Below, piece by piece: positions 1-7,024 of a stretch of DNA of 9,313 nucleotides. The notes under the pieces are model-generated. The model did no database searches and had not been told where the DNA came from. It worked only from the letters and a program-made list of their open reading frames with translations. Position numbers and translations under genes: made by a program. Source of the DNA: DAIRET01 sp036795455. Lineage in GTDB: Bacteria; Bacteroidota; Ignavibacteria; Ignavibacteriales; Ignavibacteriaceae. Where the stretch lies: positions 1-9,313 of the forward strand of contig DAIRET010000113.1 of the NCBI GenBank assembly GCA_036795455.1, read 5' to 3'. Position 1 is the first letter of the stretch; each line of letters starts with the position of its first letter.

Positions 1-3000
1 TTTTAGTTAGTTCAATAGCTGCGGCTCAATCATACCATACAATTACAATTGATGGGAACAATGATTTTAATCCGTCTAACGAAAAATTTAATACAACAAG
101 CGGTACAACCATTTTAGGTTACGTTACATGGGATAAAGAGTATCTTTATGTCGGTTTTTCAGGCTCAACACCAGCCGGAAATATGACAGATTCAACAAGA
201 GCATTTCATTTTTATATTGATACTGATCCTCAACAAAATCCATTACTGGGCTCCGGAAGTTCCGCAGGCGATGCCTGGTTGTGGAACCCGACACTCCCCT
301 TTACTGCTAATTATCATTATGTATTTAAAACCACAGGGCTCCAAGAAGTAAAAAGGTATTATAATGGAGGCAGTTGGCAGGATGCAGGCTTCTTTACTCA
401 AAATTGGAAAGGTTCGGGATACTGGGAAGCAAGGATTAAACTAAGCGACATCGGCTCCCCTAAGCAAATAAACCTTTTAGCATATGTAGAAGAAGATTGG
501 GTTGGAGGTACTATCTGCGGAGGGATACCGGAAAACCTGTTTACAAATACTACAACACAGGGAGCAATTACATTTAATAACAGTTACCTGAATTTCTATT
601 TAATTGACCAGATGCTCCCAAATGCGGCTTATCACTTAAATAACTACTCATGGTTTATCCGGTTGAAAGCAGAAACAACTACATTGACGGATACATCAGC
701 TTATGCAGGTATGGCAGAAAACGGAACAAACGGATTTGATTCCGGCTATGATATCCCGCTTGCACCGAATTCACCGAGCAATTATTTACACGTCTACTTT
801 CCGCATCCCGATTGGGAATCATTACTGGGACCAAACTACAGCAGAGATATAAAGAAACTCGTATCATTGGATAGCACAACTTCTATTTGGGATTTCACTG
901 TTAATACAGACATTACGAATAGTGATGTTACAATCTCCGGGGAAAATTATGATTTTATCCCTTCAAACTATGAGATAAAGATAAAAGATATTGCTGCAAA
1001 CGTTGTCCACAATTTGAAGAGCGGGAGCTACCAATACAACACAGGCTCCCCTACCGCACCGAGATTATTCCAGTTGATAATCGGTGTATCTCTTGCACCG
1101 CCTAATATTATAGCTAATAAGGACACATTGAAATTCGGGACAATAAAAACAAACAGCGATTCAACAATAAGTGTAACTATTACAAACACAGGTGATTCCA
1201 CACTTGTTATTTCAGACATTACTACAACGAATACATTTTTTACATTCACAGGCGGAACGACACATTCAATTAAGAAAGATAGTGCCGTTACAATTCCCGT
1301 TAAATTTACACCGCGTGCAGCAGGCATATTTAATGAGAAACTGCAAATTACAAGTAATGACCCAGATTTGGGTTTGCTTGATATTATCCTTACAGGCACA
1401 GGTGAATTACTTACCCCAACAATATCCGCTTCACCTGCTTCGTTAAATTTCGGTAATGTTAGGGTAAGCTACGATTCAACATTAACTCTCAAACTTTATA
1501 ACACCGGGGATACAACTTTGAATGTATCTTCAATATTTACAACAAGCAGCATCTTTACAATATCAAACACCGGGGGATTTACTATTGCCGTGGGTGATTC
1601 CTCAAGTTTTAATGTTACTTTCTATCCGGTATCTGTAGATGGATATAACGAGACGTTAAAAATTGTTAATTCAGACCCGGAAGCTGATACATTATCAATT
1701 CAATTAACCGGAAGCGGAATCGAATCGACAACAGAGAAAGAATTTGCAGCAGGATGGAACTTAATGTCAATTCCATTGATTCCCGAAAACCCGCTTGCCT
1801 CTTCAATAATAGGAGATGATATTGCTCAATACTTTCTTTATAAATACTCCGGTAATAGTTATTTACCTGCGGATACAATGAGTACAGGTAAAGGTTATTG
1901 GCTCGGAATAGAAACCCTTACCACTATCGATATTACAGGCTCTGCCGTAGCGCAGAACGATACTTCGGTATTAAATCCCGGGTGGAATTTGATTGCTTCT
2001 CCTTTCATAAGAAATTATCAGAAATCTTTAATCTACTTTGTAAAAAATGACACACTCGCAAATCCCGAATCGGCTGTAACATTAGGCTGGATTCAAAATA
2101 ATTATTACGCTTACGAAAAAACCGGTAGTGCCTATATTTCAAAAGATACATTGTCAATCTGGAACGGATACTGGTTCGCTGCACTTGTTGATGATTTGAA
2201 AATGATCTTCTGGTATGATTCAACAACAGGCAATCCTCCTACAGAAAAACCTGAAGAAGAGTTAATCAATACAGAGAATTGGTTTGTTACAATTACGACA
2301 GAGATGAACGGAAAAAGAGACGACCTGTTGCAATTCGGTGTAAATTCAGACGCAACTGATGATTTCGATAGTAAGTTCGACAATACTAAACCGCCTATTT
2401 CACCGGTTAACGGTGCAATTGAATCTTATTTCGAATATTCCAACTGGTCTCCTTATTTTTCAAAATATTTAAGTGATATTAAAGCACCTTTTGCCAATCC
2501 TCAGCCGGGGAAAAGCTGGATATTCAAAGTAAGACCAACTACCAACGGAGTAATAAAACTAAGCTGGGCGAATATTATTCAACAGCTTCCCGATGAAATA
2601 AAAACGGGATATTCATTCTTTTTAACCGGGACTGGCATCAGTTCACAGATAAACATGTTGAATTTATTCGAGCATCAATTTGAAGGAACCGGCAATGAAG
2701 TTTATACGTTTGTTATTAATTCTACTTTAACGAACATAAACGATGAACTGAACAGCTATTCTTTCATGTTGAATCAAAACTATCCTAATCCGTTTAATCC
2801 TTCAACAAGAATTAGTTATTCGCTTCCTTCATCATCTTATGTTACTCTAAAGGTATTCGACATACTTGGTAATGAAGTAGCATTACTTATTAACACTATT
2901 AAAGAAGCAGGCAACCATGAAGTTACATTCAATGCAGGCAATCTTTCAAACGGTGTTTATTTCTATGAATTAAAAGCCGGAGAAATGCGTTCGGTAAAAA

Positions 3001-3020
3001 AACTTTTACTGCTTAAATAA
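1..3020 (+). CDS. Secreted multidomain beta-sandwich protein with T9SS type A sorting domain (5' partial)
   Basis: The frame is open from the first full codon at nt 3 to TAA 3018-3020, giving 1005 visible residues. The ATG at 183 is internal: the 60 residues before it are protein-like and begin LVSSIAAAQS, the end of a signal peptide probably cut after AAA, so the true start lies upstream. Visible domains: a CBM9/DOMON-like beta-sandwich (about 11-200, with TIDG and YIDTDP); a GTNGFDSGYD domain (216-365); two HYDIN/ASH-like 'choice-of-anchor D' repeats (367-466 and 472-572, with LKFGTI/LNFGNV and ITSNDP/IVNSDP); two GWN repeats (578-647 and 654-740, with GWNLMSIP/GWNLIASP and GYW); a second copy of the FDS domain (760-908); and a C-terminal T9SS type A domain (919-1005, NYPNPFNPST, GNEV, NGVYFYEL, ending KKLLLLK). 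The protein is probably exported through the Sec and T9SS routes and placed on the surface or released. No catalytic motif is visible. Adhesion or glycan binding is only a guess. Confidence 0.9.
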   Translation, partial: LVSSIAAAQSYHTITIDGNNDFNPSNEKFNTTSGTTILGYVTWDKEYLYVGFSGSTPAGNMTDSTRAFHFYIDTDPQQNPLLGSGSSAGDAWLWNPTLPFTANYHYVFKTTGLQEVKRYYNGGSWQDAGFFTQNWKGSGYWEARIKLSDIGSPKQINLLAYVEEDWVGGTICGGIPENLFTNTTTQGAITFNNSYLNFYLIDQMLPNAAYHLNNYSWFIRLKAETTTLTDTSAYAGMAENGTNGFDSGYDIPLAPNSPSNYLHVYFPHPDWESLLGPNYSRDIKKLVSLDSTTSIWDFTVNTDITNSDVTISGENYDFIPSNYEIKIKDIAANVVHNLKSGSYQYNTGSPTAPRLFQLIIGVSLAPPNIIANKDTLKFGTIKTNSDSTISVTITNTGDSTLVISDITTTNTFFTFTGGTTHSIKKDSAVTIPVKFTPRAAGIFNEKLQITSNDPDLGLLDIILTGTGELLTPTISASPASLNFGNVRVSYDSTLTLKLYNTGDTTLNVSSIFTTSSIFTISNTGGFTIAVGDSSSFNVTFYPVSVDGYNETLKIVNSDPEADTLSIQLTGSGIESTTEKEFAAGWNLMSIPLIPENPLASSIIGDDIAQYFLYKYSGNSYLPADTMSTGKGYWLGIETLTTIDITGSAVAQNDTSVLNPGWNLIASPFIRNYQKSLIYFVKNDTLANPESAVTLGWIQNNYYAYEKTGSAYISKDTLSIWNGYWFAALVDDLKMIFWYDSTTGNPPTEKPEEELINTENWFVTITTEMNGKRDDLLQFGVNSDATDDFDSKFDNTKPPISPVNGAIESYFEYSNWSPYFSKYLSDIKAPFANPQPGKSWIFKVRPTTNGVIKLSWANIIQQLPDEIKTGYSFFLTGTGISSQINMLNLFEHQFEGTGNEVYTFVINSTLTNINDELNSYSFMLNQNYPNPFNPSTRISYSLPSSSYVTLKVFDILGNEVALLINTIKEAGNHEVTFNAGNLSNGVYFYELKAGEMRSVKKLLLLK

Positions 3021-3031
3021 GTTTACTCTTT

Positions 3032-3142
3032 AGAGGTTGTCTTTATTGTAATTTTTTGTGAATGTTTTTGTTATTTATAAGGTTATCGTTGGGACTTAAA
3101 ACAAACACCGAAGCACTAAACAAAAACTTATGGACAACCTCT
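3032..3142. repeat. Imperfect palindromic intergenic element (MITE-like or long-stem terminator)
   Basis: A perfect 10-bp inverted repeat closes the element: AGAGGTTGTC at 3032-3041 and GACAACCTCT at 3133-3142. A second nested inverted repeat pairs GTTTTTGTT (3064-3072) with AACAAAAAC (3119-3127), so both arms could fold into one long interrupted hairpin. The right arm runs into a T-rich tract (about 3142-3160), which would suit transcription termination after the T9SS gene. The terminal inverted repeats and size also fit a miniature inverted-repeat element, but no clear target-site duplication flanks it and it holds no reading frame. The inverted repeats are seen directly; both functions are inferred. 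Confidence 0.5.
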
Positions 3143-3182
3143 TTTTGTTTTGATTTCTTTTTGACCTTTTCCCGGGAGTATT

Positions 3183-3986
3183 ATGAATAAATCATTATCT
3201 GTTTTTTTTGTTATAGTTATTCCGTTTCTATTAACCAATGCGCAGTCTATTTCCGGTGTACCGGAATGGAATGAGTATTTTTCCGACTACGGTATTAATG
3301 GCTCATTTCTTCTTTATGATATGAACAACGAAATCTTTTATAGCAATAACGAAGGACGAAGCCTGGAAAGATTCATACCCGCTTCAACTTTCAAAATTCC
3401 GAATTCATTAATCGCACTTGAAACCGGGGTGTTGAAAGATGAAAACGAAATTATAAAATGGGACGGGGTAAAAAGAAGCTACGATTTTTGGAACAAAGAC
3501 CATAATCTCCGCTCTGCAATTGCTGTTTCCGCAGTATGGTTTTACCAGGAACTTGCCCGCAGAATCGGGGCTGAAAGGATGAAAGAATACCTGGATAAAT
3601 TTGATTACGGTAACATGGATATTGATGGCGGAATAGATAGATTCTGGCTGGATGGTGAGTTAAGAATTTCTCCACTTGAACAAATACAGTTTCTACTCAA
3701 ATTCTATAAAAACGAACTCCCCATCTCACAAAAAAATACCGATATTGTGAAAGAAATAATTATCATCGAGAAAACAGATTCAACTATTCTACGTGCAAAA
3801 ACCGGGTGGGGCGCCCGTTTTGACAAACAAGTCGGTTGGTATGTCGGTTACTTTGAATACGACGACAATATTTATTTCTTTGCCAACAATATTGACATAG
3901 AAAAAGATGAGGATGCAAACGCAAGGTATCTTATTACAAAACAGATACTTTCGGAATTTGTACTTAATAGAAAAAACGAAAAATAG
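3183..3986 (+). CDS. Class D (OXA-type) serine beta-lactamase
   Basis: The product is a 267-residue periplasmic enzyme expected to hydrolyse beta-lactams through an acyl-serine intermediate. The usual class D landmarks are in order: signal peptide 1-20 (cut likely after TNA); S68-T-F-K71 with the nucleophilic serine and the lysine that is normally carboxylated; S116-A-V118; Y142-G-N144; F154-W-L-D-G with the omega-loop tryptophan W155; RISPLEQ following it; K206-T-G208; and R248 in NARYLIT, the likely equivalent of the carboxylate-binding Arg250. Length is normal for the family. The ATG at 3183 is preceded by GGGAG (3174-3178) and gives a proper signal peptide. The KTG is followed by WG, where OXA-48-like enzymes have Y; this may affect substrate range. 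No mobility gene is next to it and base composition looks like its neighbours, so it is probably a resident chromosomal enzyme. Its spectrum cannot be read from sequence. A BlaR-type sensor domain is less likely because there is no membrane sensor part. Confidence 0.95.
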   Translation: MNKSLSVFFVIVIPFLLTNAQSISGVPEWNEYFSDYGINGSFLLYDMNNEIFYSNNEGRSLERFIPASTFKIPNSLIALETGVLKDENEIIKWDGVKRSYDFWNKDHNLRSAIAVSAVWFYQELARRIGAERMKEYLDKFDYGNMDIDGGIDRFWLDGELRISPLEQIQFLLKFYKNELPISQKNTDIVKEIIIIEKTDSTILRAKTGWGARFDKQVGWYVGYFEYDDNIYFFANNIDIEKDEDANARYLITKQILSEFVLNRKNEK

Positions 3987-4018
3987 CCGGAATAATTAAG
4001 TATCTTCTATTAGTCATT

Positions 4019-4049
4019 TTGATTACCCGTTCATCAATTAATTTACAAT
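4019..4049 (+). promoter_or_regulatory. Speculative sigma-70-like promoter upstream of the partner-switching operon
   Basis: TTGATT (4019-4024) and TACAAT (4044-4049) resemble -35 and -10 boxes, but the 19-nt spacer is longer than ideal and such matches are common in AT-rich DNA. The position, about 120 nt before the first operon gene and just after the beta-lactamase gene, is suitable. A Bacteroidota-type TAnnTTTG box was looked for and only a near match (TATTTTG, overlapping this site) was seen. Confidence 0.2.
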
Positions 4050-4109
4050 ATTTTGTGCCAATTGTTTATTTTTCCGGTGAAAAAACGAAAGCAAAGGAAA
4101 ACGGTTCGG

Positions 4110-4132
4110 TATTCGGGCTAAATCCCCGGATA
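4110..4132 (+). promoter_or_regulatory. Short hairpin in the putative leader of the partner-switching operon
   Basis: TATTCGGG (4110-4117) pairs with CCCGGATA (4125-4132) as an 8-bp stem with one G-T pair and a 7-nt loop (CTAAATC). It ends 37 nt before the start codon at 4170. No T-run follows on either strand, so it is not a standard intrinsic terminator. It could be a leader structure or an operator, or it may be chance. The rest of the gap 3987-4169 shows nothing else convincing. Confidence 0.3.
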
Positions 4133-4169
4133 GGAAAACATTAATTCAAAACCGGAATGTAAAACAGTA

Positions 4170-6242
4170 ATGTATATCGATTTAAAATATTTCATGGAAA
4201 AAACCCGCGTTCAGATACTGCTTCTGGCAGTAACGGGTTTACTGTTTTTTAAACTGTTTTTACATACGCATAGCTCCGTCTGGAGTACAGCCGTTAATGA
4301 TCTGCTTGTAATTTTAGTGTTCTATTACATGTTTGTTAATATGCGTAGTTTTGTAACAAGTAAGTCGCTTTCGTCGGTAACTTTAGTCGGTAGTATGCTT
4401 GTTATCGGAGCATTGATTTTGTTGCTGTTCAACTTAACGAATGCTTTCGTATCGCTACTTCCGATAGAGGAGAAAGAGATTCTATCGGGCAATAACTACT
4501 TTTCGATTTTACTCGAATTCGGTTTGGGATTAACCCTGATATTGCTGCTTTCGTACATCTTCCTAATTTTCGGCGAGTTGTTTTTTCTTAAGCAAAGAAA
4601 AAACCTCAACATGTATTACTACGCACTAATTATTTTCTTTATCCTTGCATGTTTTTCTTCGGTGTGGGACCAGTATGAAAGTTTACGTTTTATCCGTTAC
4701 GCATTTACTGCAAATGTGGTGATTTTAATAGTGATCAATTCCGTAAGGATTTCGTGGATTGCTTTCCTTACAAAGAAGCAGAAAAAAGTTCTACTGCTGC
4801 TTGCCGTTGCTTTGGTATTTTTATTCTCGTTTTACCTTGCTCAGCTAACTTCGCACGGTACAGACATAAAAATAATGAAGAACTTTTCCCCCTCTTTGTA
4901 CCAGTTCAACATGCTGATCGGGGTTTATGCAATAATTTATTTCGGCTTCCTCTTTTTTATTACGCTATTCCATATTCCAACAGCGGAAGCATTCGATAGA
5001 AAAGCAACTGAAGTATCTTCACTCCAATACTTAAGTAAGATGATCAACCAGGTTCTTGATTTCAATGAACTGGCAGATACAATTACTGATCTCGCTATAA
5101 AAGTCAGCGACACATATGCAGCGTGGATAGTTATGAAAGACGATAAAAGTCTTACACCGCTTGCATTGAAAAACATCGGTTATGTAACCGCCGGAAGAAT
5201 AATTTCTATAGTTATGAATGAAAGCAGTAACGAGCCTGCTTCTTTACAGGTAATAAAACTTCCTTTTGATACCGAACGCGATATAGGGAATGAAAAATAT
5301 AGGTTCGTTGCAGTTTCACCGATCAAGTCTCACTCCGAAGTAAACGGCTACCTGTTCATTGCAAAGAGAAGTGATATCCCTTTCGATGATGAAGATAAAA
5401 ACGTAATACAAACATTTACGGATTACGCTTCAATTGCTGTTGAAAACTCGAAACTCTTAAAAGAATCGATTGAAAAAGAGAGACTTGAAAAAGAACTTGA
5501 CGTTGCACGCGAAATGCAGAACAAACTTCTTCCCCTTAAAGTACCGCAATATCCAGAACTTGATATTTCGGCAATCTTTATTCCTGCTTTTGAAGTCGGC
5601 GGAGACTATTACGATTTCTTTGAACTTGATAACAATAAACTCGGATTCGTAATTGCGGATGTTTCGGGGAAAGGTATTTCTGCCGCTTTTGTTATGGCTG
5701 AAATTAGGGGGATATTCGAATCTATTACAAGACTAATTTCAAACCCGAAAGAAGTTCTTGTTATGGTAAACAATACCCTGAAAAGGACACTCGATAAAAA
5801 CAGCTTTGTAAGTGCGATATTCGGAATAATTGATATGCAGAAATCTGCATTAACTTTCAGCAGAGCCGGGCATCCATCATTGATGCTTTTACGTAACAAT
5901 GACATTTCCGAACTAACTCCATCCGGCTGCGGACTGGGTTTAACCTTTTCGGATGTTTTTGAAAACAACCTTCAGGAACATTCGCTTGAGCTTTTAGAGA
6001 ATGACATTCTTTTATTATATACCGATGGAATAACCGAAGCAAAGAATGCCGAAATGGAAGATTTCGGGATACAACGGCTGAAAGATGTATTAATAAACAA
6101 CAAAGATTCAGATACGGACATGCTTTCAAGAAAAATAATTAAAGCAGTTACTCTCTTCTCGGAGAGCAACTCGCAGCATGACGATATAACACTACTAATT
6201 TTTAAATGGAAAAAGAAACGAACGGAGACTAATAATGGCTGA
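4170..6242 (+). CDS. Membrane-bound GAF-PP2C (SpoIIE/RsbU-type) serine phosphatase
   Basis: The 690-residue product is an integral membrane PP2C-type phosphatase expected to dephosphorylate the STAS antagonist encoded next. About eight hydrophobic segments fill residues 14-268. A GAF-like sensor region follows (about 285-425), then a charged signalling helix (423-455), then the SpoIIE/PP2C catalytic domain (about 450-678). Catalytic motifs are intact: GGDYYD (477-482), DVSGKG (D497), RAGHP (565-569), YTDGITE (D619) and HDDIT (D671, D672); these aspartates would bind two metal ions. The eight-helix sensor part is not one I can name. The start at 4170 has only a weak GGAA (4154-4157) as ribosome site; an in-frame ATG at 4194 is an alternative and would remove eight residues. 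The gene overlaps the STAS gene by 8 nt, which argues for translational coupling. Confidence 0.92.
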   Translation: MYIDLKYFMEKTRVQILLLAVTGLLFFKLFLHTHSSVWSTAVNDLLVILVFYYMFVNMRSFVTSKSLSSVTLVGSMLVIGALILLLFNLTNAFVSLLPIEEKEILSGNNYFSILLEFGLGLTLILLLSYIFLIFGELFFLKQRKNLNMYYYALIIFFILACFSSVWDQYESLRFIRYAFTANVVILIVINSVRISWIAFLTKKQKKVLLLLAVALVFLFSFYLAQLTSHGTDIKIMKNFSPSLYQFNMLIGVYAIIYFGFLFFITLFHIPTAEAFDRKATEVSSLQYLSKMINQVLDFNELADTITDLAIKVSDTYAAWIVMKDDKSLTPLALKNIGYVTAGRIISIVMNESSNEPASLQVIKLPFDTERDIGNEKYRFVAVSPIKSHSEVNGYLFIAKRSDIPFDDEDKNVIQTFTDYASIAVENSKLLKESIEKERLEKELDVAREMQNKLLPLKVPQYPELDISAIFIPAFEVGGDYYDFFELDNNKLGFVIADVSGKGISAAFVMAEIRGIFESITRLISNPKEVLVMVNNTLKRTLDKNSFVSAIFGIIDMQKSALTFSRAGHPSLMLLRNNDISELTPSGCGLGLTFSDVFENNLQEHSLELLENDILLLYTDGITEAKNAEMEDFGIQRLKDVLINNKDSDTDMLSRKIIKAVTLFSESNSQHDDITLLIFKWKKKRTETNNG
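6224..6227 (+). promoter_or_regulatory. Shine-Dalgarno site of the STAS gene
   Basis: GGAG lies seven bases before the ATG at 6235, inside the 3' end of the upstream phosphatase gene. It fixes the STAS start and is the clearest ribosome site in the operon; the other operon genes have weak or no recognisable sites. Confidence 0.6.
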
Positions 6243-6582
6243 TTTTTCAATTAACTTAAAAGAGAACGGCGGTATTAATATTATAGAGCTAAGCGGTTAT
6301 CTTGATGCACATACTGCACCGGAACTTGAAAACGCATTCTCCGGGCTGATTACAGATAACAAATTTAAAATTGTTGTGAACTTTACCGATTTGAAGTACA
6401 TAAGCAGTGCCGGACTCGGCGTATTCATGGCTTTTATCGAAAGCGTTAGAAGTAATAACGGCGACATAAAACTTGCGGCAATGCAGCCGAACGTTTTCAA
6501 TATTTTCGACCTTTTAGGCTTCCCCCTGCTCTATGAAATTTTTAATACCGAAGAAGAAGCCGTCAACAAATTTAATTCTTAA
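6235..6582 (+). CDS. STAS-domain anti-sigma-factor antagonist (RsbV/SpoIIAA-like)
   Basis: The 115-residue protein is a single STAS domain of normal family length. By homology it is the switch protein: unphosphorylated it binds the anti-sigma kinase and displaces the kinase's target, and phosphorylated it lets go. Visible landmarks are the ELSGYLDAHTAPELE strand-helix start (18-32), the phosphorylation loop YISSAGLGVF (55-64), and a C-terminal FDLLGF segment (91-96). Aligned with Bacillus SpoIIAA, Ser58 matches the phosphorylated serine; the Asp before it in SpoIIAA is Ser57 here, a substitution that occurs in other STAS antagonists. The gene starts within the end of the upstream phosphatase gene and is followed by the HATPase kinase gene, the usual antagonist-kinase order. 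Confidence 0.93.
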   Translation: MADFSINLKENGGINIIELSGYLDAHTAPELENAFSGLITDNKFKIVVNFTDLKYISSAGLGVFMAFIESVRSNNGDIKLAAMQPNVFNIFDLLGFPLLYEIFNTEEEAVNKFNS

Positions 6583-6592
6583 TGGTACTGAT

Positions 6593-7024
6593 GTGAATAC
6601 TCTTAGACAAGATACTGCCGGGTTGATCGTTAAAAGCCGCACGGATAACCTTTCAAGGATTAGAAAATATATACTGGATGTTACAGGCAAATACGGTATT
6701 GAGCAAGATATTACGGATAAAATTATTCTTGCTGTTGATGAAGCGTGCACAAATATTATTAAACACGCTTACCAATCAAAACCGGATAATGATATTATCA
6801 TTAACGCTTTCTTTAAAAACGGAAAGTTTATTATCAACATAACCGACTTCGGCAAAGGATTTAACCCGGAACTTATTCCGGACCCGGATATGCCTTCTTA
6901 TCTTAAACAAAGAAGAGTCGGCGGATTAGGAATGCACCTTATGCGGACACTTATGGACAAAGTGGAATATCATTCCCAAAAGGATAAGTATAATAAACTG
7001 GTACTTGAAAAAAATATCAACTAA
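6593..7024 (+). CDS. RsbW-like HATPase serine kinase / anti-sigma factor
   Basis: The protein (143 residues from this start) is a lone HATPase_c_2 domain of the RsbW/SpoIIAB type, expected to bind ATP, phosphorylate the STAS antagonist and sequester a target such as a sigma factor. Motifs: N-box DEACTNIIKHAY (49-60, with Glu50 and Asn54), G1 box DFGKGF (85-90), and G2 box GGLGMHLMR (110-118). The start is uncertain. GTG 6593 leaves a 10-nt gap after the STAS stop and puts the conserved LIVKSRTDNL segment about ten residues in, as usual for the family. An in-frame ATG at 6533 would overlap the STAS gene by 50 nt and add 20 residues, the first 16 of them read out of frame from STAS coding sequence, so I prefer GTG. 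Neither start has a clear ribosome site. The stop abuts the next start codon directly. Confidence 0.88.
   Translation: MNTLRQDTAGLIVKSRTDNLSRIRKYILDVTGKYGIEQDITDKIILAVDEACTNIIKHAYQSKPDNDIIINAFFKNGKFIINITDFGKGFNPELIPDPDMPSYLKQRRVGGLGMHLMRTLMDKVEYHSQKDKYNKLVLEKNIN

Noticed and set aside
1028..1399. Minus-strand open frame of 123 codons inside the secreted protein gene
   Set aside because: It lies opposite the first HYDIN-like repeat, which is clearly coding on the plus strand, and its product shows no recognisable domain.
183..3020. ATG at 183 as the start of the large secreted protein
   Set aside because: The frame stays open to nt 3 and the 60 residues before this ATG include the end of a signal peptide and the first strands of the N-terminal domain, so the gene begins before the window.
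3032..3142. Calling the palindrome a CRISPR repeat or attachment site
   Set aside because: There is a single inverted pair, no spaced direct repeats, no cas gene, and no integrase or tRNA nearby.
5609..6250. Several overlapping minus-strand frames under the first PP2C domain
   Set aside because: They are antisense to intact catalytic motifs and show no domain or ribosome site of their own.
6533..6592. N-terminal extension of the kinase from ATG 6533
   Set aside because: Most of it is the STAS coding sequence read in another frame, it gives a Lys/Pro-rich stretch unlike the family, and it would force a 50-nt overlap. It is kept as an alternative, not the main call.
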